Below are positions 1-10,355 of a stretch of 64,000 nt of DNA, one piece after another. This DNA is from Polynucleobacter sp. 71A-WALBACH (GTDB lineage Bacteria; Pseudomonadota; Gammaproteobacteria; Burkholderiales; Burkholderiaceae): the NCBI RefSeq assembly GCF_018882365.1, contig NZ_JACVOP010000001.1, positions 248,001-312,000 of the forward strand, read 5' to 3'. How positions within the stretch are numbered: position 1 is the stretch's first letter; each line of letters opens with the position of its first letter. Made by a program: the position numbers and the translations under genes. The notes under the pieces were generated by a model. It did no database searches, had not been told where the DNA came from, and was given only the letters and a program-made list of their open reading frames with translations.

Positions 1-1132
1 AGGGACGGTCAAAATAAGGTTCGCAAACGGAACGCACTGCACCTTCAAGCTCTTCAACGCGTGTATTCGCTGGGACCCAGCCAGACTCAATATGCAACTC
101 AGCAACACGACGGTAGTCACGATTAAAGAAAGCGAGGAAATTTAATGCCAAATAACTTTTATCAGACTGACTTAAGGCACCAACAATACCGAAATCCAAG
201 GAAATAAATCGCCCAAATGTTTCTGGCTCGAGACTGATCATGATATTGCCAGGATGCATGTCAGCATGAAAGAAGCCATGCTCAAAAACTTGTGTGAAAA
301 ATATTTCTACGCCATCAGCTGCAAGCTTTTTGAAGTCAACGCCAGCGGCACGCAACTCCGCAGTACGTCCAATCGAGATACCATTCATTTTTTCCATCAC
401 GATGACATTGGTATGACATAAATCCCAATACATCTCTGGAATCATCAACTTTTTAGAGTCGACAAAATATCGGCGCAACTGACTTGCATTTGCCGCCTCG
501 CGCATCAAATCTAATTCATCATGCAAATAAGTATCAAACTCTGCAACATTCTCACGGGGCTTTAAGCGACGACCATCTTCCGAAAGTCTCTCAATAATTT
601 TTGCCAAGTCATAGAGCAAAGCAAGATCGCCATCAATGATTGGCAAAATCCCGGGGCGCAGAACTTTAACCGCTACCGCACGACCCTCCCACTCTGGATG
701 CTTCTCAGTCCCACGCAATAAACCAAAGTGCACTTGTGCCACAGAGGCACTAGCCACGGGGGTTGCATCAAAACTAATAAACACCTCTTCGATGGATTGC
801 CCAAGAGCCTGTTCAATCAAACGGCAAGATTCATCATTAGAAAATGGCGGTACTTGATCTTGCAACTTCGCTAATTCATTAGCGATATCTTCTGGCAATA
901 AATCGCGCCGAGTAGAAAGTACTTGTCCAAATTTCACAAAAATTGGGCCCAAGGCCTCTAGGGTCAAACGTATACGCTCACCCCTAGGCAGATCCTGACC
1001 CGGAGAAGTCCAACAAAGAATTGTTAACAAACCACGACGAATGCCAGGCTTCAAAATGTCGCGCAACAATGGCAATAAGCCATAGCGCCATGCAGTGAAG
1101 AAAATAAAAGAAAGACGAGCTAGACGACGCAC
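1..1132 (-). CDS. ubiB: UbiB, ubiquinone biosynthesis kinase-like protein (3' end cut by window)
   Basis: Atypical protein kinase-like/ATPase protein of the ABC1/ADCK family, needed for ubiquinone (coenzyme Q) biosynthesis and probably acting at the inner membrane. About 377 codons are inside the window. The family usually has 500-550 residues, so the C-terminal part lies beyond base 1. The invariant KxGQ motif is seen at about residues 67-70 (KFGQVLSTR), and the ADMHPGN metal-binding loop at about residues 285-295. The start is a GTG at 1132. An in-frame TAA, the stop of ubiJ, lies two codons upstream and rules out an earlier start except a rare ATT. It follows ubiJ by 6 bases, so the two are surely cotranscribed. 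Identification is firm from the motifs and the ubiJ/ubiE context. Confidence 0.93.
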   Translation of the reverse strand, partial: MRRLARLSFIFFTAWRYGLLPLLRDILKPGIRRGLLTILCWTSPGQDLPRGERIRLTLEALGPIFVKFGQVLSTRRDLLPEDIANELAKLQDQVPPFSNDESCRLIEQALGQSIEEVFISFDATPVASASVAQVHFGLLRGTEKHPEWEGRAVAVKVLRPGILPIIDGDLALLYDLAKIIERLSEDGRRLKPRENVAEFDTYLHDELDLMREAANASQLRRYFVDSKKLMIPEMYWDLCHTNVIVMEKMNGISIGRTAELRAAGVDFKKLAADGVEIFFTQVFEHGFFHADMHPGNIMISLEPETFGRFISLDFGIVGALSQSDKSYLALNFLAFFNRDYRRVAELHIESGWVPANTRVEELEGAVRSVCEPYFDRP

Positions 1133-1138
1133 AATGAA

Positions 1139-1756
1139 TTAACCTTTTCGCTCTAAGAGTTGGATGCGCTTGTCCATACGATCGACCGCATCACGCAATG
1201 CGTTTAATTCATTTTTTCGAATTATAAAATCTCGTTTATTCAAAAGTACTTTTCTTTCTTCGCTAACATACTCCACTACATTTTCCAGCAGATCAGTAGC
1301 AGCAGATTTCCCAGCTGAAACTAACTTTTTACCTTGAAGTACAGCAAAGTTAGCTGGGGCATCTCCAATGACACGCGCCAAGTCTTCTTCATACTCCCAA
1401 CGTATCTGACCTGCTAAACGACCCAATAATTGCGCTAGATCAGCATCACCAGTAATCTTGACTGACTTCATGGCCTGCTCTCGTAAATTACCAGTACCCC
1501 CGGCTAGGGCGCTGAGCGCTTCAGTGGAGACTTCCAGTTCAAGCGATGGAACATCAAGATTCGTTAAGGCAACTAATGAACCCTCGGGTGTTAGCTTAAA
1601 ACAGAGCTTACCCATTGGCAGGCTTAGCAAGATGACTTTGCCAGCATGGCGCGCCAACTCTGACATAGCCCATGGCTCAGCCTTCAGCACATGGTTAATC
1701 CCTCGGCAAGCGGCAGAAGTTGCAATGTGGTGGGTAGTGGGAGAAATGGTGGTCAT
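1139..1756 (-). CDS. ubiJ: UbiJ, SCP2-domain ubiquinone biosynthesis accessory protein
   Basis: Lipid-binding accessory factor of the soluble Ubi complex, which supports the late hydroxylation and methylation steps of ubiquinone synthesis. The 205-residue protein has an SCP2-like N-terminal half. Its C-terminal tail, rich in charged residues, ends in a short coiled coil with a repeating leucine/isoleucine pattern (residues about 175-205), as in the family. The ATG at 1756 is chosen because the only earlier in-frame start is a TTG inside the transcription terminator of the upstream gene. No clear Shine-Dalgarno sequence is visible. It sits directly before ubiB and two genes after ubiE, the usual ubiE-ubiJ-ubiB order interrupted here by the Tim44-like gene. 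ubiK, whose product partners UbiJ, lies at 62993. Confidence 0.85.
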   Translation of the reverse strand: MTTISPTTHHIATSAACRGINHVLKAEPWAMSELARHAGKVILLSLPMGKLCFKLTPEGSLVALTNLDVPSLELEVSTEALSALAGGTGNLREQAMKSVKITGDADLAQLLGRLAGQIRWEYEEDLARVIGDAPANFAVLQGKKLVSAGKSAATDLLENVVEYVSEERKVLLNKRDFIIRKNELNALRDAVDRMDKRIQLLERKG

Positions 1757-1762
1757 AAGCGT

Positions 1763-1784
1763 AAAAAACCCGCACAAGTGCGGG
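1763..1784 (-). terminator. Rho-independent terminator after the Tim44-like gene
   Basis: On the minus strand a GC-rich hairpin (CCCGCAC / GTGCGGG, six to seven base pairs with a very small loop) is followed by six T residues. It lies 25 bases past the stop of the Tim44-domain gene and just before the ubiJ start. It should end or attenuate that transcript and separates it from ubiJ-ubiB. Confidence 0.8.
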
Positions 1785-1808
1785 CTTTCAATGGAAAGTA
1801 CCTCAAGC

Positions 1809-2720
1809 TTAAACTAACTGAGAAATACCCGCCAGTACCCAACCTCCAGGACCGTTTACTGGCTTACTTAAGTTCCAAATTTCAGAGAAATTATTTGCCT
1901 GTGCGCCCGCCTGCTCACGGATCATGCCAGTGAACTGCACGCTACAGTAATACACATTATCAGTTGTCTCAATTCCTAGTAGCTGAGCATTGAGCGTAAC
2001 AACATCCGTTTGATTGGCGCTATCAGCACGGCCCGATAGATCTTGCTCAATTGTTGCGAACATTTCAGGCGTAGTGTACTCACGCAAGGCCGCTAAATCC
2101 CCTTGATCCCAAGCCTTTTGTAAGGTTGAGAAATATTGCTTCGCATTATCCAAAAATGCGAATTCATCAAAACCCGGGGGTAATGTTGATTGAAATGGTG
2201 CCGGCTCACTAGAGACACCTCCAAAAGCATTTGCAGCTGGCGTAAATGCAGGCTCCTGTCTAGGGGCTTGATCCATGCTTGCGCGCTGGATTCCCTGCGA
2301 GGTGACTTGAGGGCCTTTGTTGGCGCCAGATAAAGCAGGCATCAGTCTTCTCATGACAAACATAATGGCAAAGCCTGCCAAAACAGCAATTAACAATCCA
2401 GTAATGAGTGAGGATGCAGCCTCCCCCAAACCAAAATGCGATAAGAGGTATCCAATACCAAGTCCTGCCGCAAGACCGCCTAAGATACCGCCCACACCAC
2501 CAAAACGGCTTGGTGCTGGCGCTTGAGGAGCCGTAGCTGGTGTTGCTGGTTGAACTTGTTGAGCTGGTTTTTGAACAGGGGCGGCTTGCTTTTGCATCGG
2601 CGCACTTGGCGCCTTACCGATACTCCTACCACCACCTAAACGGGCAGCATCAGCATGACCAACGGTAGCAAATATTAAGCTGACACTTAATAGAACTGCC
2701 TTGAAAAAATGCTTATTCAT
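1809..2720 (-). CDS. Tim44-like domain membrane protein
   Basis: A 303-residue protein with an N-terminal signal or anchor segment (residues 1-25, cleavage plausible after ADA). A proline/alanine/glutamine-rich linker (about 40-75) and a glycine-rich stretch follow, then one or two membrane segments at about 80-125. The soluble C-terminal domain (about 185-303) resembles the Tim44/MBA1 fold, including the usual FLDNAKQYFSTLQKAWDQGD region. Bacterial members of this family are of uncertain function; a periplasmic or membrane-associated role is likely. It is followed by its own terminator and lies between ubiE and ubiJ, although nothing in it points to a direct ubiquinone role. Confidence 0.82.
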   Translation of the reverse strand: MNKHFFKAVLLSVSLIFATVGHADAARLGGGRSIGKAPSAPMQKQAAPVQKPAQQVQPATPATAPQAPAPSRFGGVGGILGGLAAGLGIGYLLSHFGLGEAASSLITGLLIAVLAGFAIMFVMRRLMPALSGANKGPQVTSQGIQRASMDQAPRQEPAFTPAANAFGGVSSEPAPFQSTLPPGFDEFAFLDNAKQYFSTLQKAWDQGDLAALREYTTPEMFATIEQDLSGRADSANQTDVVTLNAQLLGIETTDNVYYCSVQFTGMIREQAGAQANNFSEIWNLSKPVNGPGGWVLAGISQLV

Positions 2721-2777
2721 AATTTTTATCCCCTATAAAACTGCTTTAATTCTTGACTGCTAAAAACTACAAATTCA

Positions 2778-3521
2778 CTAGTATTTAATACCAATATGTA
2801 GTGCAACGATACCCCCAGTCATTCTATGGGTATCCACTTCATCAAAACCAACCCCCAACATCATCTCTTTGAGGGCTTGTGCGTCTGGATGCATCCTAAT
2901 GGATTCAGCCAGGTAACGATAACTTTCAGAATCTTGAGCAATTTTTTCACCCAACCAAGGCAGCACTTTAAATGAGTAGGTGTCATAAACCGGCTGCAGA
3001 AAGGGATCTGGCTTGGAGAACTCCAAGACCAACACTCGACCACCCGGTTTAATCACTCGCAACATCTCTTTTAAAGCAAGGTCTTTATAAGTCATATTGC
3101 GCAAACCAAACGCAACCGTGACCACATCAAAGTGATTGGCAGGAAAAGGGATTTTCTCTGCATCAAACTGAACACAGGGCAAAGCCAGGCCCTTATCTAA
3201 AAGACGATCACGACCAACTCCCAGCATAGAGGCATTGATATCACTTAACCATACCTGAGCTTCAGGGTTATGACCCCAATCTGCTGCGCGTGCAAAGGCA
3301 GCCGCTAGGTCACCTGTGCCTCCAGCAATATCTAGCACTTTTTGACCGGGGCGGACTTGAGCACGAGCAATCGTGACTTTCTTCCACAAGCGATGAAGAC
3401 CAAATGACATCAAGTCATTCATGACATCGTATTTACTAGCTACAGAATGAAATACCTCTGCGACCTTACCCGCTTTTTCAGCTTCATCAACGCTTTGATA
3501 TCCAAAGTGAGTCTTGCTCAT
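2778..3521 (-). CDS. ubiE: UbiE, C-methyltransferase of ubiquinone/menaquinone biosynthesis
   Basis: SAM-dependent methyltransferase that methylates the demethoxy-quinol ring (C2 position) in ubiquinone biosynthesis. The 247-residue length is typical. The class I methyltransferase motif I ([11 protein letters not shown]) is at residues about 62-72. The family signature VAFGLRNM is in the middle, followed by the LRVIKPGG post-motif region. The start ATG at 3521 begins [11 protein letters not shown], as in related proteins. It is separated from the DUF971 gene by 26 bases and probably shares a transcript with it and the large oxidoreductase upstream. Confidence 0.95.
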   Translation of the reverse strand: MSKTHFGYQSVDEAEKAGKVAEVFHSVASKYDVMNDLMSFGLHRLWKKVTIARAQVRPGQKVLDIAGGTGDLAAAFARAADWGHNPEAQVWLSDINASMLGVGRDRLLDKGLALPCVQFDAEKIPFPANHFDVVTVAFGLRNMTYKDLALKEMLRVIKPGGRVLVLEFSKPDPFLQPVYDTYSFKVLPWLGEKIAQDSESYRYLAESIRMHPDAQALKEMMLGVGFDEVDTHRMTGGIVALHIGIKY

Positions 3522-3547
3522 ATTGTTCGCTCTATCTTATTTAATGC

Positions 3548-3937
3548 TTAGTGACTGCCGCAAGATTTGCCACCGGCAACACTCATTGGAGTATCGCGGT
3601 CCAGACCAGCAGCAGCCAATTTATCCAAGTGCTCTTTCCACAATACCTCATGGTTCTCGCATAAAAATTGAAGGTAGTCCCAGGAATACAAACCTGAATC
3701 GTGCCCATCTGAGAATGAAGGCTTCAGCGCATAGTGGCCTACTGGCTCAATATTAGCGATGAGCACTTCACGTTTACCAGTTTGCAAAGTCTCCTGCCCA
3801 GGCCCATGACCCTGCACCTCAGCCGAAGGAGATACCACCCTCAAAAACTCGAAAGGAAGGCGATAGGTATTGCCATTCTCATAAGCGAGCTCTAGCACTT
3901 TCGACTGCTGGTGCACTACAACGTTAGTTGGGATCAT
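3548..3937 (-). CDS. DUF971 (GBBH-like N-terminal domain) protein
   Basis: A protein of about 129 residues made almost entirely of the DUF971 fold, which is also the N-terminal zinc-binding domain of gamma-butyrobetaine hydroxylase. It has the expected pattern of LxxxYxxGxxYxLPFEFLR near the start and the conserved G(H/L)YSWDYL motif at about residues 95-103. Stand-alone members are found beside Fe-S or ubiE genes in many betaproteobacteria, but their function is not established. The tail ends in a Gly/Cys/His group (GGKSCGSH) that could bind metal; this is inference. The ATG at 3937 overlaps the stop of the preceding gene by one base (TGATG), which implies translational coupling. A TTG one codon earlier is an alternative start. 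Confidence 0.85.
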   Translation of the reverse strand: MIPTNVVVHQQSKVLELAYENGNTYRLPFEFLRVVSPSAEVQGHGPGQETLQTGKREVLIANIEPVGHYALKPSFSDGHDSGLYSWDYLQFLCENHEVLWKEHLDKLAAAGLDRDTPMSVAGGKSCGSH

Positions 3938-6900
3938 CAAACCAATACCCTCTCAATTCCACCTTGATTTGCCTTGGCAACATAATCTTGCATCCAGTCC
4001 GGGCCCAATAATTTTTGTGCCATCTCAACCACGATGTAGTCGGCAGTCGTATCGCTATCTGCATCAAAACGGGTGAGGCCTTGTAAGCAAGAAGGGCAAC
4101 TAGTTAGTACTTTGACTTCACCAGTAAAGTCGTCTTTACGCAATTCATTTGCGCCCTTCTCCATTTCAATCTGCTTACGGAAACGCACTTGAGTTGAAAT
4201 ATCAGGGCGTGTCACTGCAAGAGTTCCAGACTCACCACAGCAACGATCATTTTTCTGAATAGCTTTGCCATCCTCTTGCTGAATCAGCTCATTCACCGTC
4301 TTAAGTGGGTCTTGCAACTTCATAGGTGAGTGGCATGGATCGTGATACATATACTTCACACCAGTCACGTTTGAAAGTTTGACGCCCTTTTCAAGCAAGT
4401 ACTCATGGATATCAATAATGCGACAACCTGGAAAGATCTGTTCAAACTGATAGCCTGCCAACTGGTCGTAGCAAGTGCCGCATGAAACCACGACAGTTTT
4501 AATATCCAGATAGTTAAGAGTATTGGCAACGCGATGGAAGAGAACGCGATTGTCCGTAATCATCTTCTCCGCTTTATCAAAGTCACCATTACCGCGCTGT
4601 GGGTAGCCGCAACATAAGTAACCCGGAGGCAGAACAGTTTGCACACCGACATTCCACAACATTGCTTGCGTAGCCAAACCTACCTGAGAGAACAAGCGCT
4701 CAGAGCCACACCCTGGGAAATAAAACACCGCTTCAGTATCAGCAGAAGTCGTTTTAGGATCCCTAATAATAGGAACGTAATTCGCATCCTCAATATCCAA
4801 AAGCGCACGGGCAGTTTTCTTCGGCAAATTGCCGGGCATCTTCTTGTTCACAAAGAAAATGACCTGCTCTTTTATGTTTGGCTTTGTGACGGTTGCGGGA
4901 GGATGCGCAGTTTGTTTGCGAGCTAACTTACGGAAAACATCATTACCTAAACGCTGGAGCTTATAACCCCAACCAATCATGCTCTTACGAACTAACTTGA
5001 TTGTGTCTGGATCAGTAGCATTTAAGAAGAGCATTGAAGCTGCTGTTCCAGGGTTAAAACGCTGCTGACCCATCTTGCGTAATAGGTTACGCATATTCAT
5101 GGTGACATCACCAAAATCAATTTTGACTGGGCATGGTGTTAAGCACTTATGGCACACAGTGCAATGTGCAGCAACATCATCAAACATTTCCCAATGGCGA
5201 ATCGAAACGCCACGACGCGTCTGCTCTTCATACAAGAAGGCTTCGATTAACAAAGAGGTTGCCAAAATTTTGTCGCGTGGACTGTACAACAAATTAGCGC
5301 GTGGTACATGCGTAGAGCAGACCGGCTTGCACTTTCCACAACGCAGACAATCTTTGATGCTATCGGCAATCGCGCCAATGTCACTCTGTTGCATGATGAG
5401 GGACTCATGACCCATCAAACCAAAGCTCGGCGTGTAGGCAATGCTGAGATCCGCATGCGGCATCAACTTGCCTTTATTGAAGCGTCCCTCAGGATCCACG
5501 CGTTTTTTGTACGCACGAAAATCCTTAAGCTCTTCCTCAGTCAAATACTCAAGCTTCGTAATACCAATGCCATGCTCACCAGAAATCACACCATCTAATG
5601 AGCGGGCTAATTTCATAATCCGATCGACAGCGCGATGCGCATCTTGCAGCATCTCGTAGTCATCCGAGTTCACCGGGATATTGGTATGGACATTGCCGTC
5701 ACCAGCATGCATATGCAAAGCTACAAATACCCGCTTGCGCAGAATATTTTTATGAATAGCCTCTAGCTCATTGAGGATGGGCTCAAACGCCAAGCCACCA
5801 AAAATAATTCTCAGCTCTGCACGAACTTCCGTCTTCCATGAGGCACGCAAACTAAAATTCTGCAGATCCGGAAAGTAGGTATCCATCTGCGTAAGCCAGT
5901 CTGACCAACGCGCTCGTACTTTAGAAATGAGCTCAAGAGCTTGCTGAACACGATCACCCAAGATTTCAGCGCTGGGGATTTCATAGTCTTCATCACTCTT
6001 ACCAAGCGGCAAAGCACTCTTTTTCAAGAATGCTTCGAGACCATCTAAAACTTGTAATTTATTTTTTAGGGAGAGTTCGATATTGATACGCTCAATACCT
6101 TCGGTGTACTCGCCCATGCGTGGCAATGGAATCACCACATCTTCGTTGATCTTGAAAGCATTAGTATGGCGAGCAATTGCGGCAGTACGCGCACGATCCA
6201 ACCAAAACTTCTTGCGCGCCTCAGCGCTCACCGCTACAAAACCCTCGCCAACACGATTGTTGGCCATGCGCACGACTTCACTAGTCGCTGCCGCTACAGC
6301 CTCTTCATCATCACCAGCGATATCGCCAATCAATACCATCTTAGGCAAGGCATTCCGTTTTGATTTGGTGGAGTAACCAACTGCCCTCAAATAGCGATCA
6401 TCCAAATGCTCTAAGCCAGCGAGGATTGGCCCGCCATCCTTGCTCAAACCATCGAGATAAGCTTTGATTTCCACGATGCTTGGAATCGCCTCTTGTGCTT
6501 GACCAAAAAATTCCAGGCAAACAGTGCGCATGTGTTTAGGCATGCGATGCAAAATCCAAGTTGCGCTTGTAATTAATCCATCACAACCTTCTTTTTGAAC
6601 ACCAGGTAAGCCTGATAAAAACTTATCAGTCACATCCTTACCTAAACCTTCTTTTCGGAAGCGCTTACCTTCCACTTCCAAAATTTCTGTTTTCAGAATA
6701 CGTTCGCCTGGCTCGCTCGAACCATCCGACCAAGTCAGTTGAAAACGGACTTTTTCTGCAACGTGAATTTTTCCTAGATTGTGGTCAAGGCGCTCAACAT
6801 CGAGCCAATTACCTTCTGGATCTACCATGCGCCAGCTGGCCAAGTTATCCAGGGCAGTACCCCAGAGAACCGCCTTCTTACCGCCAGCGTTCATGGCAAT

Positions 6901-7776
6901 ATTGCCACCAATACAACTCGCATCAGCTGAAGTGGGATCGACAGCAAACACCAGTCCAGCGCGCTCTGCAGCATCTGAGACTCTGCGGGTTACAACACCA
7001 GCGCCAGTAAAGATCGTGGAAACTTCATGATCCACGCCCGGCAAATGTTTGAGCTTGACGCCATCGATTTGCTCAAGTTTCTCGGTATTAATGACTGCCG
7101 ACATCGCGTAGAGAGGAATAGCGCCGCCGGTATAACCCGTACCACCTCCACGCGGAATAATAGTTAAGCCTAATTCAACACAAGCTTTAACCAGCCCAGG
7201 AATTTCTGACTCGTAATCCGGCTTGAGAACCACCAGTGGGAATTCAACCCGCCAGTCCGTCGCATCAGTCACATGCGCTGCACGTGAAACACCGTCAAAA
7301 CAAATATTGTCAGAGGCAGTAATGCGGCCAAGCTCTTTACGGGCTCGTTTGCGAATCTCCGTAACTTCCCTAAAGCCCTGCTCAAAACTTTCAACCGCGC
7401 GATGCGCCGCTTTCAATAAAACCTGTACTTGCTCAACAGATTCACCGCTGGATCTTTTCTTTACTTCGCCCAAGCGATGCCATAAAGCATCAACTAACAA
7501 CTGACGACGATTGGCGTTATCCAATAAGTCATCTTGCAAGAAAGGATTACGCTGGACTACCCAAATATCACCCAAGACTTCGAACAACATACGGGCTGAG
7601 CGGCCAGTGCGACGAACGCCGCGCAAGTCATTCAGAACACGCCATGACTCCTCGCCCAACAAGCGAATAACGATTTCACGATCGGAAAAAGAGGTGTAGT
7701 TGTAGGGGATTTCGCGAAGGCGGGGGGAGCCGGCTTCGGCATCCAACAACTGGTTCAAAGCTAATGGAGCGTTCAT
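3937..7776 (-). CDS. Giant FAD-linked/Fe-S oxidoreductase (DUF3683, D-lactate dehydrogenase-like)
   Basis: About 1,279 residues. The order is: an N-terminal DUF3683 segment (about residues 8-110), an FAD-binding PCMH domain with the [10 protein letters not shown] flavin loop (about residue 210), and an FAD-oxidase C-terminal domain with the [10 protein letters not shown] and SGEHGIG motifs. Then come two 4Fe-4S motifs ([23 protein letters not shown]) and two CCG domains ([10 protein letters not shown]...CCGYP; HDPCHSP...CCGESG). This resembles a glycolate oxidase GlcD-GlcF or D-lactate dehydrogenase pair joined in one chain; the substrate is unknown. The start at 7776 (MNAPLALNQ) is preferred because the N-terminal domain begins there. 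An ATG at 7893 would add 39 residues of poor character and would fill the gap to ilvA. No strong ribosome site marks either start. Confidence 0.88.
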   Translation of the reverse strand: MNAPLALNQLLDAEAGSPRLREIPYNYTSFSDREIVIRLLGEESWRVLNDLRGVRRTGRSARMLFEVLGDIWVVQRNPFLQDDLLDNANRRQLLVDALWHRLGEVKKRSSGESVEQVQVLLKAAHRAVESFEQGFREVTEIRKRARKELGRITASDNICFDGVSRAAHVTDATDWRVEFPLVVLKPDYESEIPGLVKACVELGLTIIPRGGGTGYTGGAIPLYAMSAVINTEKLEQIDGVKLKHLPGVDHEVSTIFTGAGVVTRRVSDAAERAGLVFAVDPTSADASCIGGNIAMNAGGKKAVLWGTALDNLASWRMVDPEGNWLDVERLDHNLGKIHVAEKVRFQLTWSDGSSEPGERILKTEILEVEGKRFRKEGLGKDVTDKFLSGLPGVQKEGCDGLITSATWILHRMPKHMRTVCLEFFGQAQEAIPSIVEIKAYLDGLSKDGGPILAGLEHLDDRYLRAVGYSTKSKRNALPKMVLIGDIAGDDEEAVAAATSEVVRMANNRVGEGFVAVSAEARKKFWLDRARTAAIARHTNAFKINEDVVIPLPRMGEYTEGIERINIELSLKNKLQVLDGLEAFLKKSALPLGKSDEDYEIPSAEILGDRVQQALELISKVRARWSDWLTQMDTYFPDLQNFSLRASWKTEVRAELRIIFGGLAFEPILNELEAIHKNILRKRVFVALHMHAGDGNVHTNIPVNSDDYEMLQDAHRAVDRIMKLARSLDGVISGEHGIGITKLEYLTEEELKDFRAYKKRVDPEGRFNKGKLMPHADLSIAYTPSFGLMGHESLIMQQSDIGAIADSIKDCLRCGKCKPVCSTHVPRANLLYSPRDKILATSLLIEAFLYEEQTRRGVSIRHWEMFDDVAAHCTVCHKCLTPCPVKIDFGDVTMNMRNLLRKMGQQRFNPGTAASMLFLNATDPDTIKLVRKSMIGWGYKLQRLGNDVFRKLARKQTAHPPATVTKPNIKEQVIFFVNKKMPGNLPKKTARALLDIEDANYVPIIRDPKTTSADTEAVFYFPGCGSERLFSQVGLATQAMLWNVGVQTVLPPGYLCCGYPQRGNGDFDKAEKMITDNRVLFHRVANTLNYLDIKTVVVSCGTCYDQLAGYQFEQIFPGCRIIDIHEYLLEKGVKLSNVTGVKYMYHDPCHSPMKLQDPLKTVNELIQQEDGKAIQKNDRCCGESGTLAVTRPDISTQVRFRKQIEMEKGANELRKDDFTGEVKVLTSCPSCLQGLTRFDADSDTTADYIVVEMAQKLLGPDWMQDYVAKANQGGIERVLV

Positions 7777-7911
7777 AGCGTCATATTTGATAAATATGCA
7801 TTTTAATTGAGGGATCTTGATATTGGCAGGAAACCAAGAAAGATGTTGGTCTAAGGCGATAAACCCTTGCAAATCTAAGGGCTTAGAGCCCATTCATGGT
7901 ACGCTCATCGC

Positions 7912-9432
7912 ATGGCAACGAACTATTTAAAGAAAATTTTATCGGCCCGAGTCTACGATGTGGCCAGGGAAACAGAGCTCCAAGTAGCCCCCGAACTCAC
8001 CAAGCGCTTAGGCAACCAAGTTTTGCTCAAAAGAGAGGATAACCAGCCGGTTTTCTCCTTCAAACTGCGTGGTGCCTATAACAAAATGGCGCATTTACCT
8101 CAGGAAGCCCTAAAAAGGGGGGTAATTGCGGCCTCAGCAGGCAATCATGCGCAGGGCGTAGCCCTAGCAGCAGCCAAAATGAAATGCAAAGCCGTGATCG
8201 TGATGCCGCTCACTACTCCCAGCGTCAAGATTGATGCCGTCAAGGCGCGTGGCGGATCCTGGGTTGAAGTGATCTTGCATGGCGAATCCTATAGTGATGC
8301 CTTCCAATATTCTGAAGTTTTAGAAAAAAAACGAGGGCTAACCTTTGTCCACCCTTTTGATGACCCTGACGTCATCGCTGGACAAGGTACGATTGCCCAG
8401 GAAATATTTCAGCAATACCAAGAGCCAATTGATGCGATTTTTGTCGCTATCGGTGGTGGAGGCTTAATTGCGGGCATTGGAGAATATGTCAAAGCGGTTA
8501 GTCCCAAGACTAAAGTCATTGGTGTTCAATCAGTAGACTCGGATGCTATGCGAAGATCGCTTGAAGCCAATAAGCGCATCGAAATGAAAGACGTTGGTCT
8601 TTTTTCAGATGGCACGGCAGTGAAGCTAGTTGGCAAAGAAACTTTTCGTATTTGCAAGCGCGTTGTGGATGACATTATCACTGTCGATACCGATGAAATC
8701 TGCGCTGCTATCAATGATGTCTTCACAGACACTCGCAGCATTCTAGAGCCCGCTGGCGCCTTAGCCATTGCTGGCATGAAGAAGTATGTAGAAAAGCATC
8801 GACTCAAAAAGAAAACATTGGTAGCGATTGCTTGCGGTGCCAATATGAATTTCAGTCGCCTACGTTTTGTTGCTGAACGTGCTGATGTTGGCGAATCCCG
8901 CGAAGCTGTTTTTGCCGTCACTATTCCTGAAGAGCGTGGCTCATTTAAACGTTTCTGCGAATTACTTGGTAATCGCAATGTCACAGAATTTAACTACCGC
9001 ATTGCCGACCAAAGCGAAGCGCATATCTTTGTTGGCATTGGTACACAAAAGGCGACTGATAGCACCGCCATTGCAAAACATTTTCGCAAGGCAAAATTTG
9101 CCACCATCGATCTAACGCATGATGAGTTAGCAAAATCTCACTTGCGTCATATGGTGGGTGGACGCTCTACTCTCGCCAAAGATGAATTGCTCTACCGCTT
9201 TGAGTTTCCAGAGCGTCCAGGCGCACTCATGAAGTTCCTCACTAGCATGGCACCCAATTGGAATATCAGTCTTTTCCATTACCGGAATCATGGAGCAGAC
9301 TACGGCCGCATCCTAGTTGGCCTACAAGTGCCGAAAAATGAGCAGAAGAAATTTCAAAGTTTCCTAGCATCACTCGGCTATCCGCATTGGAATGAAACTG
9401 ATAACCCGGCTTATCGCCTATTTCTTAAGTAG
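7912..9432 (+). CDS. ilvA: Threonine ammonia-lyase, biosynthetic
   Basis: PLP enzyme that deaminates threonine to 2-oxobutanoate, the first committed step to isoleucine. The 506 residues match the long biosynthetic form. The PLP lysine is K51 in the FSFKLRGAYNKM motif. The phosphate-binding GGGGL loop is near residue 183. The C-terminal third (about 330-506) contains two ACT-like regulatory domains that bind isoleucine and valine, so feedback control is expected. The gene is divergent from the large oxidoreductase. A weak -10-like box (TACGCT) ends six bases before the ATG and there is no Shine-Dalgarno, so the message may be leaderless. The next gene starts 14 bases after its stop. Confidence 0.96.
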   Translation: MATNYLKKILSARVYDVARETELQVAPELTKRLGNQVLLKREDNQPVFSFKLRGAYNKMAHLPQEALKRGVIAASAGNHAQGVALAAAKMKCKAVIVMPLTTPSVKIDAVKARGGSWVEVILHGESYSDAFQYSEVLEKKRGLTFVHPFDDPDVIAGQGTIAQEIFQQYQEPIDAIFVAIGGGGLIAGIGEYVKAVSPKTKVIGVQSVDSDAMRRSLEANKRIEMKDVGLFSDGTAVKLVGKETFRICKRVVDDIITVDTDEICAAINDVFTDTRSILEPAGALAIAGMKKYVEKHRLKKKTLVAIACGANMNFSRLRFVAERADVGESREAVFAVTIPEERGSFKRFCELLGNRNVTEFNYRIADQSEAHIFVGIGTQKATDSTAIAKHFRKAKFATIDLTHDELAKSHLRHMVGGRSTLAKDELLYRFEFPERPGALMKFLTSMAPNWNISLFHYRNHGADYGRILVGLQVPKNEQKKFQSFLASLGYPHWNETDNPAYRLFLK

Positions 9433-9446
9433 GATGTAATTCGTCA

Positions 9447-10355
9447 ATGTCATACACACTTACCGGAAAACTCGTTGTTGCGATTTCATCGCGTGCACTA
9501 TTTGATTTCGAAGAAGAGAATCGCATCTTCGAATCTACTGATGACAGTGCCTATATGAAATTGCAATTAGAACGCCTATCTGAGGCCGCTCAAACGGGAG
9601 TTGCTTTTCCATTGGTAAAGAAGTTACTTGCTTTTAATGAAGAAGGTGAACAATGTGTCGAGGTAGTGATCCTGTCGCGCAATGATCCTGTTAGCGGCTT
9701 ACGCGTGTTCCGTTCGGCCGAGCACCATGGCCTGCATTTAGAACGTGGTGTATTCACAAGAGGGCGCCCGCCTTATCACTACTTACGCTCCTTGCATGCC
9801 AACTTATTTCTCTCCGCGAATGAAGATGATGTGCGAGCCACCATTGATGCTGGCTTTCCTGCAGCTCGCGTCTATCCAGAATCTAGTAAGACCGCAGAGT
9901 CTCACCCCAATGAAATCCGCATTGCGTTTGACGGAGATGCTGTTCTCTTTTCCGATGAAGCCGAACAAGTATTTCAGAGTGAAGGCTTGGTAGCCTTTGT
10001 GGATCATGAAAGCAAGAAGGCTGCGATACCTTTGCCACCCGGTCCATTTAAACCCTTGCTAGAAGCGCTACATCGCTTGCAACGCAGCACCAGCGAGAAA
10101 GGCATGCGTATTCGCACTGCCCTAGTGACCGCTCGTTCCGCACCTGCACATGAACGCGCTATTCGCACGCTAATGGCTTGGGGTATTGACGTAGATGAAG
10201 CTATGTTCCTCGGTGGACTTTCCAAAAGTGAGTTCCTGCGCGAGTTTGAGCCAGACTTTTTCTTTGATGACCAAACGGGTCACTGCCAATCTGCCGCATC
10301 AGTAGCGCCTACTGGTCACGTTGTATCTGGCGTATCCAATAAACCTAAAAGCTAA
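9447..10355 (+). CDS. Cytosolic 5'-nucleotidase (5'-nucleotidase family, NT5C1-like)
   Basis: A 302-residue protein of the family related to eukaryotic cytosolic 5'-nucleotidase I, which removes phosphate from nucleoside monophosphates. Recognisable parts are the N-terminal LVVAISSRALFDFEEEN segment, which supplies a nucleophile-region aspartate, and RVYPESS. The acidic IAFDGDAVLFSDE motif lies at about residues 155-167, and a C-terminal FFDDQTGHC metal-binding motif completes the HAD-like active site. It follows ilvA by 14 bases, and its stop overlaps the queF start (TAATG), so the three genes probably form one transcript. The exact substrate preference cannot be read from the sequence. Confidence 0.85.
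   Translation: MSYTLTGKLVVAISSRALFDFEEENRIFESTDDSAYMKLQLERLSEAAQTGVAFPLVKKLLAFNEEGEQCVEVVILSRNDPVSGLRVFRSAEHHGLHLERGVFTRGRPPYHYLRSLHANLFLSANEDDVRATIDAGFPAARVYPESSKTAESHPNEIRIAFDGDAVLFSDEAEQVFQSEGLVAFVDHESKKAAIPLPPGPFKPLLEALHRLQRSTSEKGMRIRTALVTARSAPAHERAIRTLMAWGIDVDEAMFLGGLSKSEFLREFEPDFFFDDQTGHCQSAASVAPTGHVVSGVSNKPKS

Noticed and set aside
636..857. Plus-strand open frame of 73 codons
   Set aside because: Lies antisense inside ubiB, has no domain, no ribosome site and a composition expected from a shadow frame.
1757..1777. Earlier TTG start that would lengthen UbiJ by seven residues
   Set aside because: It falls within the rho-independent terminator of the Tim44-like gene.
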